64,000 nucleotides of DNA from NCBI RefSeq assembly GCF_963675585.1, contig NZ_OY776411.1:1059001-1123000 (forward strand), in the 5' to 3' direction. The DNA comes from an uncultured Draconibacterium sp. (GTDB lineage: Bacteria > Bacteroidota > Bacteroidia > Bacteroidales > Prolixibacteraceae). The notes under the pieces are model-generated. The model was not told where the DNA came from. It saw nothing but the letters and a program-made list of their open reading frames with translations, and did no database searches. Shown one piece after another: positions 42,393-50,821 of this stretch (within the stretch, counting starts at the first letter, position 1; each line of letters opens with the position of its first letter). The position numbers and the translations under genes were made by a program.

Positions 42393-43322
42393 TTATACTT
42401 CAAATGCATCTACTTTTCGGTAGGCTTCAATAAAAGCCAATTCACCTTCTTTTCCTTTCAAACTTTTACCGTGTTCGCAACACAAAGTACCCTTGTATCC
42501 TTTTTTGTAGATGTGCTGAAAAATATTCTGGTAATTGATTTCTCCCGTGGTAGGTTCTTTTCTTCCCGGATTATCGCCGATGTGGAATGCTCCAATGTAA
42601 TCCCAACACAAATCCATATTCATAATCAGGTTGCCTTCGGTAATTTGCTGATGGTACATATCGTCAACAATTTTACAGCTGGGGTGATTTACTGCCACAC
42701 AAATTAGTTTTGCCTGCGCCATTTTGGTAAGAAATAAGCGAGGATGATCAACCTGGTGGTTCAATGGTTCCAATACCAGATCAAGGCCCGATTTGCCGGC
42801 TACATCGCAGCAGGCACGCATGTGGTTCACCACATTTATGGTTTGGTAGTCCCAATCCATTTTTTCATCGTAAATACCCGGAGTTATCAATCCGGTTTTT
42901 GCTCCTGTTCTTTTTTGTACCTCAAGTGCTTCAGTAGTTTTACCAACCAGCATTTTAGTTACTTCCGGATCGTCGGTTACCATGTATTTCGCACCGTGGT
43001 GGGCATAAACAATAAAAGGACCTAAATCAAGACCAAGCCTTGCCAATTCGCTTCCAATTTTTTCCTGCATCTCAGGAGTTCTGCCCATTAATCCGTTATC
43101 AAAAACGGCAGTGAATCCCTGATCGGCAATAAACTTAATGTTTTCAATCGGATCGTCTCCAACATGTTCGCGGAAAGTTCCCAAACCCGGAGCATATTTG
43201 AGTTTAAATTTGGCTGAATTGGAAATTTTTGATTCAGATGCAGTTGCGTTTAATACACTGCCTATTCCTGTAAGGGCAACTCCACTTACTGTTGCGTTTT
43301 TTATAAAATTTCTTCGCTTCAT
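42393..43322 (-). CDS. Tat-exported sugar isomerase/epimerase-like TIM-barrel protein
   Basis: A 309-residue protein of the xylose isomerase-like / hydroxypyruvate isomerase-like barrel family. The N-terminus (MKRRNFIKNATVSGVALTGI) resembles a twin-arginine signal. Metal-binding acidic and His residues typical of the fold are seen: DLVLEPLNHQVDH (E), CKIVDDMYHQQI (D, H), CCEHG (E, H) near the end. It may act on sugars or sugar acids in the periplasm; the substrate is unknown. It lies between the AraC regulator and the GH2 gene, all on the minus strand. Confidence 0.85.
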   Translation of the reverse strand: MKRRNFIKNATVSGVALTGIGSVLNATASESKISNSAKFKLKYAPGLGTFREHVGDDPIENIKFIADQGFTAVFDNGLMGRTPEMQEKIGSELARLGLDLGPFIVYAHHGAKYMVTDDPEVTKMLVGKTTEALEVQKRTGAKTGLITPGIYDEKMDWDYQTINVVNHMRACCDVAGKSGLDLVLEPLNHQVDHPRLFLTKMAQAKLICVAVNHPSCKIVDDMYHQQITEGNLIMNMDLCWDYIGAFHIGDNPGRKEPTTGEINYQNIFQHIYKKGYKGTLCCEHGKSLKGKEGELAFIEAYRKVDAFEV

Positions 43323-43445
43323 GGTTTATGGTTTAAATTAAAATATTCTTTTACTTGCTGCTTAAATATACAAATTGTTGCGCTTGTTGTGGCAACTCTT
43401 CCCAATGTAACTAATGACGATAGATTAGCTATAGATACCTATAAC

Positions 43446-46250
43446 TTATTCCTGTTTTTTGAAATCGAACCACAGTTTAATGGGGTAACTTTTGTCACCG
43501 TATCGACCGTGGTAAATTCCTTTTTGGCTTTGAGGTCCCAGTTTATCGGCACTTTTAAACTTAGTACCTATGGCAGGAATCTCATACAAAAATGAAATGT
43601 TTCCGGCAGGGAAAGGTGGGTAAACTCCTCCCTGAACATGTTGTGGTTTTTCGGGTGTGAATAAACGGAAAAACAGGTTTGGGGTTTCTGAAATGATGGT
43701 AAAATCGGATTCTGTTGTTTCGAGTTTTGCCCAATACAAATTGCCATGGTAGCCTTTAAATTCGGGATAAATCAGATCATTAAAACTTTCGCCGGTTATG
43801 GTGTTGTTGTATTCTTTTTCCCAAATATTTATGTTGCTCCCTTTTAAACGGTTTTTCCATACACGATACGGGCCTTTACCCATCCATTTAATCCCTTTTA
43901 CTTTTTCTTCGGGGTAAGAAAACGATAAACCAAGAAAGTCAATATCATTTAAATTTTCGGTAAGTGCACCGGCTTCAAGGTTTAGCAAGCCATTTTCGTG
44001 AAGTGTCCAAATTGTTTTATGCGGATAACCCGAATAATTGGTTTCAAAATAAAACTCCCCATTTTTGTTCACTTCCCAAAAGGTACCGGTTACTTGTGTT
44101 TCAATACCAACTGGAACGGGGCCACCGTTAAATGAGACAAATCCGGTTTCATTTTTTACCGAAAGAATTGTTCCGTTATTTTTATTGAAAGAAATTTCGA
44201 TGCCGGATGTACTTGCAGTAACCGAGCTGGTATTTTCCGTTATCTTTATTTCTGACTGCTCCGGATTTTTGGCGACATATTTTCCGGCTTTTTCCGAAGG
44301 TTGAATCACCGGCCAACTCCAGATATAAAGCTCATAACCTTCGTGATTTACAGCTTTAAATTCAAAAATGTCTGCATCTTTTAAAGCGTCGTTTAACGCG
44401 ATTTGAATCCTGGCTGTTTCGCCCGGTTGCGCATCAGGACTTGCCACAATTCCTGATCCTGTTGTTGTTTTGTGCGTACTGCCAACTTCCGTTTTTATGG
44501 CTTTCCAGGTAAATACACACGCTTTTAAATTGGTATAAATGAATTTGTTTTTAAGAAATAGTGTGCCGTTCCATTTTTTATTAACGGTGAGTGGTTCTAC
44601 CTGAACCGGCGACCAAATTTCTTTTATGGTGTAAAAACTGCCTTCTTTTTCGTGATGCGGGCCCAAAATACCATCGGGAGCATGATTTCCATCGGAGTCG
44701 TAAACGGTACCCTGCTTGTCGGTTCGGAGGATCGCTTCATCGGCCAGCACCCATAAAAAACCTCCGGCCAACAGGGGAGAAGACTCATAACTTTTCCAAA
44801 ATTCTTCTAATCCGGCACCATGCCCGCCATCGTATAAACCATGTAAAAATTCGGTTGGCATAAACGGATCGTTTCCAAAAATGTTACGGGCAATTGCCTG
44901 GTTGTATTCCGGATAATGATGGGTGTCAACTCCGTTGTGCAAAAGCCAGGGGCAAATTACCGGTCGTTTCTGAATGTCCCAGTACTGCAGCCATTTTTCG
45001 TTTTCGAACAGCCAGCCTCCTTCGTTGCCATGATCCCAGATTACAACACTCGGATGATTTTCATCTTTCAGAACAGTTTCTTTAATTACTTTTGGACCAA
45101 CAATGGTGTCGTAACCATCTTGCCATCCGGTAACTTCGTCGAGTACAAAAAGTCCCATCGAATCGCACAATTCCAGAAATCGCTTGTCAGGAACGTAATG
45201 CGAACAACGTACTGCGTTCATATTCATTTCTTTGATTAAACGAATGTCTTCGAGGATGTTTTCTTCGCTTAAACAGCGTCCTGTTTCGGGCCAGAACGAA
45301 TGACGGTTTACACCTTTAAACACCACTTTTTCGTTGTTGATGTAAAAACCATCGTGTTTTCTTAATTCAACCGTTCTGAATCCAATTCGTTCGCTTGTGG
45401 TGTGTAAAACAAGCTCATTCTGTTTCAGAATGATTTTCATATCGTACAAAGTTGGCCACTCCGGATTCCACGATTTTATGTTTTCAAATTTACCCGAAAC
45501 AAAGGTTTCAGTTGTTCCTTTTTCGATTTCAGCGCTAATGGTTTTACCCATTTTATTACCCAACAGATCAAACAACTCAACAGAAACAGAGTAATTTCCT
45601 TTTGATTGGTTTAGGACGATGAGGGTGTTAAATGAACCATCGGCTTTGGCGTCGATTGCGGTTCGGTTCATATGTGTTTTGGGCAGAGCTTCCAGAAATA
45701 CAGGGCGAAAAATACCACCAAATATCCAAAAGTCGGCTTGTCGTTCGGCACGGTTGACCGATTCGTTTTCCGAATGTTTAGCCACATCAACTTCCAGCAG
45801 ATTTTCTTTTCCGTATTTTAACAGCTTTGAAATGTCGTACTTAAAACGATAAAAAGCACCCTGGTGGATTGCTCCTGCTAATTTTCCGTTGATTTTTACC
45901 TGTGTATCGGTCATCGAAGCATCGAAAACAATATTTACGGTTTTGCCTTTCCACGATTCCGGAACCTCAAAACTGTGTTTGTAGAGCCCGTGTTCTTTGC
46001 CCAGTTTAATGTCCTTGTTGCTCCAGTCGTGGCCATAATTGTAGGTGCCAAAACCTTGCAGCTCCCAGTTTGAAGGAACCGGTATTTTTGTCCACTCGCC
46101 ACTGTTCATGCCATCGGTACAGTAAAAATCCCAGTCAACCGTATTGGCGGCATCAGTACCTGATAGAAATACGATTTCGGTTTGCTGAGAATAGCTCGTG
46201 CCAAAAAGAACAATAAAAAAGGAAGCAAAAATAAGTTTCTTAAAATTCAT
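43446..46250 (-). CDS. GH2-family beta-galactosidase-like enzyme
   Basis: A 934-residue exported glycoside hydrolase (signal peptide ending at about residue 20, FGTSYSQ). Domains follow the LacZ-type GH2 order: jelly roll (about 40-190), immunoglobulin-like domain (about 195-295), TIM barrel (about 297-560), and C-terminal beta-domains. Catalytic residues are E410 (DHGNEGG, acid/base) and E467 (PTEFLHG, nucleophile). Substrate among beta-galactosides and related sugars cannot be read. It lies downstream of the acetolactate decarboxylase gene by 33 bases. Confidence 0.9.
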   Translation of the reverse strand: MNFKKLIFASFFIVLFGTSYSQQTEIVFLSGTDAANTVDWDFYCTDGMNSGEWTKIPVPSNWELQGFGTYNYGHDWSNKDIKLGKEHGLYKHSFEVPESWKGKTVNIVFDASMTDTQVKINGKLAGAIHQGAFYRFKYDISKLLKYGKENLLEVDVAKHSENESVNRAERQADFWIFGGIFRPVFLEALPKTHMNRTAIDAKADGSFNTLIVLNQSKGNYSVSVELFDLLGNKMGKTISAEIEKGTTETFVSGKFENIKSWNPEWPTLYDMKIILKQNELVLHTTSERIGFRTVELRKHDGFYINNEKVVFKGVNRHSFWPETGRCLSEENILEDIRLIKEMNMNAVRCSHYVPDKRFLELCDSMGLFVLDEVTGWQDGYDTIVGPKVIKETVLKDENHPSVVIWDHGNEGGWLFENEKWLQYWDIQKRPVICPWLLHNGVDTHHYPEYNQAIARNIFGNDPFMPTEFLHGLYDGGHGAGLEEFWKSYESSPLLAGGFLWVLADEAILRTDKQGTVYDSDGNHAPDGILGPHHEKEGSFYTIKEIWSPVQVEPLTVNKKWNGTLFLKNKFIYTNLKACVFTWKAIKTEVGSTHKTTTGSGIVASPDAQPGETARIQIALNDALKDADIFEFKAVNHEGYELYIWSWPVIQPSEKAGKYVAKNPEQSEIKITENTSSVTASTSGIEISFNKNNGTILSVKNETGFVSFNGGPVPVGIETQVTGTFWEVNKNGEFYFETNYSGYPHKTIWTLHENGLLNLEAGALTENLNDIDFLGLSFSYPEEKVKGIKWMGKGPYRVWKNRLKGSNINIWEKEYNNTITGESFNDLIYPEFKGYHGNLYWAKLETTESDFTIISETPNLFFRLFTPEKPQHVQGGVYPPFPAGNISFLYEIPAIGTKFKSADKLGPQSQKGIYHGRYGDKSYPIKLWFDFKKQE

Positions 46251-46283
46251 GATGTTGGCTTATTTCGTTTGTAATTCTGTTTG

Positions 46284-47075
46284 TTATTTTTTGTTGGTGT
46301 ACTCCTGGGTCAAATCAAAATCTTCCGTTTTAAAGGCATCGGTTTCAGGTAGTTCAATCGCAAAACCGGAACAGAAGTCAATTTCAATTTTCAGATTAGA
46401 AGCTTTAAATTCCATAACATGGCCGGCCTGTGTTTTATCATCCGAAATAAAATGAAGATGGAATCCAGCCACATTTACTTTTCCAATGTATTCGGGGTAC
46501 CAAAACCCAACAAGGGTGCCTTTTATGTTTTTAAGATCAAAAGTTGGTCGGTCGATTAATGCATCACTTAAGGTTTTTGTATAAGGTTTTTCCTGTTTAT
46601 CGGCGCTACCACATTTTAACGATTCAAAATCGGCTTTAACTTTAAAAGCGTAAGGCATATTTTTCGAAGGAAGCTGAGAGCTTATAAAAGTTTTTAAATG
46701 CTTGTAGTCTTCCGCGTTTGCTAGTTCAATTGTTTTATCGGCTTCAAAAAAAGTAACCACTGTAAAAGGCACTAACTCCGAGTCTGCAGGGGTTCGAACA
46801 CTTCCGTTTGCAAGCCACTGGTATACAACTCCGTCACAAACAATCATTTCTCCATTTAAACCATTAAAAGTACCTAAACCAATATCACCCTTTTCTTTTA
46901 CATCCGCAACACACAATGTACCGTCGTAAATTTTGTTTGCAAGGGCTGTAAAAACGGAATACTGATAAATATTATCAGATATTTCCGGGGCTGAAATTGG
47001 GTTGTTATTTTTTTTTATACTGCACGAAAAAATAGTGCAGCAGAGAATAAGCAGGAGCAGTGTTTTGTTTTTCAT
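46284..47075 (-). CDS. Alpha-acetolactate decarboxylase, predicted lipoprotein
   Basis: A 263-residue protein of the acetolactate decarboxylase family, which converts alpha-acetolactate to acetoin. Zinc ligands H206, H208 and H219 are present (GFHLHFISDDKTQAGH). Further family signatures are YQYSVFTALANKIYDG, GLGTFNGLNGEMI and TLVGFWYPEYIGKVNVAGFH. The unusual point is a lipoprotein signal (TIFSC, C18): most known members are cytoplasmic. It lies 10 bases after the sulfatase gene upstream, inside the sulfatase/GH2 run. Confidence 0.88.
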   Translation of the reverse strand: MKNKTLLLLILCCTIFSCSIKKNNNPISAPEISDNIYQYSVFTALANKIYDGTLCVADVKEKGDIGLGTFNGLNGEMIVCDGVVYQWLANGSVRTPADSELVPFTVVTFFEADKTIELANAEDYKHLKTFISSQLPSKNMPYAFKVKADFESLKCGSADKQEKPYTKTLSDALIDRPTFDLKNIKGTLVGFWYPEYIGKVNVAGFHLHFISDDKTQAGHVMEFKASNLKIEIDFCSGFAIELPETDAFKTEDFDLTQEYTNKK

Positions 47076-47085
47076 AAAAAAGAGT

Positions 47086-48675
47086 TTAATCGTTTACCGC
47101 CTGACTTCCCCACCAGTTGTTAGCGGGGTCAAAATCTTTTGAAAGGAAGTTTAAGCGCTGTTTTTCAAGAGCAGGTAATTGTTGTGAAATCACGTATCCC
47201 AAATGCTGCAACTCTTTCTCAGCAGTCCAGGCCGGATCTTTTGCCGGAAACCGGGCCCCCATTTCATTCAGCATAGCAAACAGTTTAATACTCATTTGTT
47301 TTACCCTTTTGCTGTTTTCAGGTGCCAGATTATTTGCCTCTTCCAAATCGTTTTTAAGGTTATACAGTTCTTCGCGGCCATCTTCGTAATAGTGAATTAA
47401 TTTCCAGTCGCCTTCGCGAATGATTGAAGACGGTTCTCCGCCTTGATTTCCATAGTGAGGATAATGCCACACAAGTGGTCGGTCGGCAATTGTATCGCCC
47501 TTTAACAGCGGTACCAAACTAATCCCGTCGGTGTGTTCTTCCGGTTTTAAATCGATCCCGGCGAGTTCCAAAATAGTAGGGTAAAAGTCGGTTCCGGTAA
47601 CCGGAGTGCTGCATTTTTCGCCCTCATTCAACCCGGGGACTTTAATAAAAAAGGGCTCGCGAATCCCACCTTCAAACTGGTAGCCTTTTCCGGCGCGTAA
47701 AGGCAAATTCGATGTGGAATACGAATCGCCGGCTGCAACACCACCGTTGTCTCCCGTAAAACAAATTATGGTTTTGTCGTCCAGTCCCATTTCTTCCAAC
47801 GCTTTTAAAACCACGCCCACTGCATCGTCCATGGCTTCAACCAAGCCGGCATAAACCGGATTGTCCTGCGTTTGCCTGATGGGTAGAAAATGACCCATTT
47901 CAAAACCGTATCTTGAAATTCCCATGGCTTCCGCTTTATCGCGGTATTTCGCCCATTTTTCCTTTGTAGATTGAATGGGGCCATGAACGGCGTAAAACGA
48001 GAGATAGGCAAAAAATGCGGTGTCTTTGTTGTTCTTAATAAACTCAACGGTTTCGTTGGCCAAACGCATCGACAGGTTTTCGCCATCGGGACCATCCTTC
48101 AGATTTGGATTTTTGAAGGGTGAGAAATAGCCTCCTGCAGGGCTTCCTGCGTCCCAGCCCCCTTTGTTTATATCAAATCCATGATCTTCGGGCCACGAGC
48201 CTTTTGCCCCAAGGTGCCATTTTCCGGCAAAAAAAGTCTTGTAACCGGCTTCTTTTAAAGCTTCGGGTAAGGTGGTATATTCAAGGGGAAGTGCATGCAC
48301 ATAATCGGGAGGCAGTAATTGTGTGGCGCGACCTGTTTGGCTCCATTCTTCCCCGGTTTTTGCACCAATCCAATCGGTAATGCCATGCCGGGCGGTAAAT
48401 TTACCCGATAAAATGCTTGCCCGCGAAGGGCTACAAACCTGGCAAGTGGCATAACCGTCGGTAAAAATCATCCCTTCCCGGGCAATCCGATCAATGTTGG
48501 GTGTTTCGTAATAGTTGCTCCCCATTACACTACAATCACGATACCCAAAATCGTCAACCAGAATAAACAGGACATTGGGTTTTTCAGGTTTGCTTTTATT
48601 GTTTTTAAACTGACACGAAAAAAGTGCGAGTGTAAAAAAAAGCCATACCGCGATTAATGTTGGTTTGATTTTCAT
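47086..48675 (-). CDS. Lipoprotein sulfatase (S1 family)
   Basis: A 529-residue type I sulfatase. Lipidation at C21 (LALFSC), Ca-binding Asp pair 41-42 (LVDDFGYRD), formylglycine site C81 (CSPSRASILSG), then RHGITDWIGA. The core follows the arylsulfatase A / S1_16-like pattern (GKWHLGAKGSWPEDHGFD). It is preceded 41 bases upstream by the cupin gene and followed by acetolactate decarboxylase, all on the minus strand. Sulfate source unknown. Confidence 0.9.
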   Translation of the reverse strand: MKIKPTLIAVWLFFTLALFSCQFKNNKSKPEKPNVLFILVDDFGYRDCSVMGSNYYETPNIDRIAREGMIFTDGYATCQVCSPSRASILSGKFTARHGITDWIGAKTGEEWSQTGRATQLLPPDYVHALPLEYTTLPEALKEAGYKTFFAGKWHLGAKGSWPEDHGFDINKGGWDAGSPAGGYFSPFKNPNLKDGPDGENLSMRLANETVEFIKNNKDTAFFAYLSFYAVHGPIQSTKEKWAKYRDKAEAMGISRYGFEMGHFLPIRQTQDNPVYAGLVEAMDDAVGVVLKALEEMGLDDKTIICFTGDNGGVAAGDSYSTSNLPLRAGKGYQFEGGIREPFFIKVPGLNEGEKCSTPVTGTDFYPTILELAGIDLKPEEHTDGISLVPLLKGDTIADRPLVWHYPHYGNQGGEPSSIIREGDWKLIHYYEDGREELYNLKNDLEEANNLAPENSKRVKQMSIKLFAMLNEMGARFPAKDPAWTAEKELQHLGYVISQQLPALEKQRLNFLSKDFDPANNWWGSQAVND

Positions 48676-48716
48676 TTTATAAGTTAGTGGTGCAAAGCAC
48701 CTGAGTTCGTGACTTT

Positions 48717-49049
48717 TTACAGAAAATCTTCGCGAACCGGGCTAAAGACGTCAACGAGTGTACCTGCTGATTTACAGACTACTCCATGAACTACGTCGGG
48801 AAGTGCAATAAAACAATCGCCTTTTTTAAGGAGTTGAAATTTATCTCCCATTTGTACCTCAAATTCGCCACTTTCAACATAAGTTGATTGCGTATGCGGA
48901 TGACTGTGTGCAGATCCAATGGCACCTTCTTCAAACTTTACAAGCACCATCATTATATCGTTATTGTATCCGGTTATTTGGCGGGTAACTCCCGGGGCTA
49001 CTTCTTCCCATTCGTATTTTTTGTTATCAAAAAAAACCTTGTCTGTCAT
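48717..49049 (-). CDS. Cupin-domain protein, KdgF-like
   Basis: A 110-residue single-cupin protein with the metal site HSHPHTQSTYVESGEFEV (His residues around 62-66) and GDCFIALPDVVHGVVC. The sequence resembles KdgF-like cupins, which convert unsaturated uronates to 4-deoxy-hexulosonates, so an uronic-acid link (for example in ulvan or pectin) is possible. No carbohydrate lyase is in view. It starts a minus-strand group with the sulfatase. Confidence 0.75.
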   Translation of the reverse strand: MTDKVFFDNKKYEWEEVAPGVTRQITGYNNDIMMVLVKFEEGAIGSAHSHPHTQSTYVESGEFEVQMGDKFQLLKKGDCFIALPDVVHGVVCKSAGTLVDVFSPVREDFL

Positions 49050-49268
49050 ACTATTTTCTTCTAATTTGTTATTCAGCCTTAAAAATAAGCGAAATTTCTG
49101 TAGGCCGCGGCCTTTATATGTATTTTTCTAAACGTTCTGATCTGCGACTTTTACCACTTGCTTTCTGACTTATGTAATTCGAATTGCCCCTTTCAAAGGT
49201 GTATACTCGTGATAAAGACTGTTCCTTCGAATACTGACAGGTGGTTCTGTCTTTTTATAAAAAGTAGT

Positions 49269-50705
49269 TTACTTAAATAGGAAAGCTTCCGTTTCGGTGC
49301 GGGAGTTATTCATAATTTCAAGCAACTCTTTTACCAGTTCCGGATGTTCGCCAGCCAGGTTGTTTTGTTCTGAAGGATCGTTTCCCAGATCGTACAATTC
49401 TGTTGTTGTTTTCTCTGGCGAAAACACGTCGTAACGAACCAATTTCCAGTTGTCTTTGCGCAGCGCCAATCGCCCGTTTTTTTCATGAAATTCCCAGTAT
49501 AAATGATCGTGTTTTGCTTGTTCTCCTTTTCCCAGCAAACTTGGTAAAAATGAAATTCCGTCAATGTTTTCAGGATTTTTTGCGCCAATAATTTCTGTAA
49601 CAGTGGGTAAAAAATCCCAAAATGCAGATACGTGATCAGATTGTGAAGCTGCTTCAATTTTTCCCGGCCACCAGGCAATCATAGGTTCCCTGATTCCACC
49701 TTCGTACAAATCGCGTTTGTATCCCTGAAAAGGGCCGTTGCTGCCAAAATAATCCGGATCGGCACCTCCTTCAATGTGTGGGCCATTGTCGGATGAAAAC
49801 AGGATAAGTGTATTGTCGGCAATTCCAAGTTCTTCCAGTTTTGCTACAATTTCACCCACCTGGTCGTCCAGAAGGTTTATCATGGCAGCAAAAGCAGCAT
49901 GTGATTCAGGTTGCGAACCGTAACCGCCCAGTTTGTATCTGGGTGATCCTTCGTCGTCTCCTTTGTATTCTTTTTCAGGAAGAAATTTTCCACGGTATTT
50001 TTCCAGGTATTCTTCAGGAGCAAAAAGCTCGGCATGCGGAATTACAGACGGATAATACATAAAGAAGGGTTTGTCTTTGTTGTCATCCATAAATTTTAGT
50101 GCCTGCTCATGAATTGGAATCGGAGCATAGGTTCCTTGTCCGTTTCCGGCGTTGCCTTCCAGCCAAATTGTATCCTGGTTGTGGTTTAAAAAATAGGGAT
50201 AGTAGTTGTGTGCCAGTGTTTGATCGTTGTACCCAAAAAATTCGTCAAATCCCTGTTTGTTTGGATCACCGGTAGAACTCGGACATCCCAATCCCCATTT
50301 CCCAAAAGCACCTGTTGTATATCCATTTTGTTGAAGGATTTCAGCAACTGTAACGGTTTCGGTTGGCAGGGGCCAGTTCCCGCATTCATCACGATTGTTT
50401 CCACGAATGGGAGTGTGCCCGGTATGTTGTCCGGTAAGTAAAACCGAGCGCGATGGTGAACACACTGTTGATCCGGCATAGTGTTGGGTAAAAATCATTC
50501 CTTCCTTTGCCAGGTGGTCGATGTTGGGCGTTTGGAAATGTGTTTGCCCGTAACAACTTAAATCGGCGTAACCAAGGTCATCGGCAAGAATGTATATGAT
50601 GTTTGGTTTTTGTATTTCAGCTTTACCGGTTGTGCCATTTTGTTTTGTTTGGCACGAAAAAAGAAAAACGATTGCCAGGGTTAAAAGCAGGAATGATGTT
50701 TTCAT
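49269..50705 (-). CDS. Lipoprotein arylsulfatase (S1 family)
   Basis: A 478-residue type I sulfatase. Lipidation at C18 (FLFSC), Ca-binding Asp pair 42-43 (LADDLGYAD), formylglycine site C82 (CSPSRSVLLTG) followed by QHTGHTPIRGN, typical of a common Bacteroidota arylsulfatase group. The C-terminus has the expected LRKDNWKLVRYDV and LYDLGNDPSEQ. It has a possible promoter just upstream (50740-50747). All four sulfatases of the window are of the Cys type and need a common maturase. Confidence 0.9.
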   Translation of the reverse strand: MKTSFLLLTLAIVFLFSCQTKQNGTTGKAEIQKPNIIYILADDLGYADLSCYGQTHFQTPNIDHLAKEGMIFTQHYAGSTVCSPSRSVLLTGQHTGHTPIRGNNRDECGNWPLPTETVTVAEILQQNGYTTGAFGKWGLGCPSSTGDPNKQGFDEFFGYNDQTLAHNYYPYFLNHNQDTIWLEGNAGNGQGTYAPIPIHEQALKFMDDNKDKPFFMYYPSVIPHAELFAPEEYLEKYRGKFLPEKEYKGDDEGSPRYKLGGYGSQPESHAAFAAMINLLDDQVGEIVAKLEELGIADNTLILFSSDNGPHIEGGADPDYFGSNGPFQGYKRDLYEGGIREPMIAWWPGKIEAASQSDHVSAFWDFLPTVTEIIGAKNPENIDGISFLPSLLGKGEQAKHDHLYWEFHEKNGRLALRKDNWKLVRYDVFSPEKTTTELYDLGNDPSEQNNLAGEHPELVKELLEIMNNSRTETEAFLFK

Positions 50706-50739
50706 AAAAGTTTGGTTTTAATAGAACTTAATAAAGTAG

Positions 50740-50747
50740 CAAAAGTA
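50740..50747 (-). promoter_or_regulatory. Possible -7 promoter element for the arylsulfatase
   Basis: Minus-strand TACTTTTG fits TAnnTTTG, 35 bases before the ATG of the sulfatase, just downstream of the GH2 terminator. No -33 partner is found. Confidence 0.35.
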
Positions 50748-50756
50748 AAGATTAAA

Positions 50757-50805
50757 CCAAAGGATGCCATCCTGTTCCGTCATAACTTCGGGTGGTATCC
50801 TTTGG
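50757..50805 (-). terminator. Terminator after the GH2 gene at 50822-53254
   Basis: A 13-base arm CCAAAGGATGCCA (50757-50769) pairs with TGGTATCCTTTGG (50793-50805) with one G-T pair, loop 23 bases. On the minus strand it is followed by TTTAATCTTT. It falls just after the GH2 stop. Confidence 0.6.
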
Positions 50806-50821
50806 GTATTTCGAAATGTAT

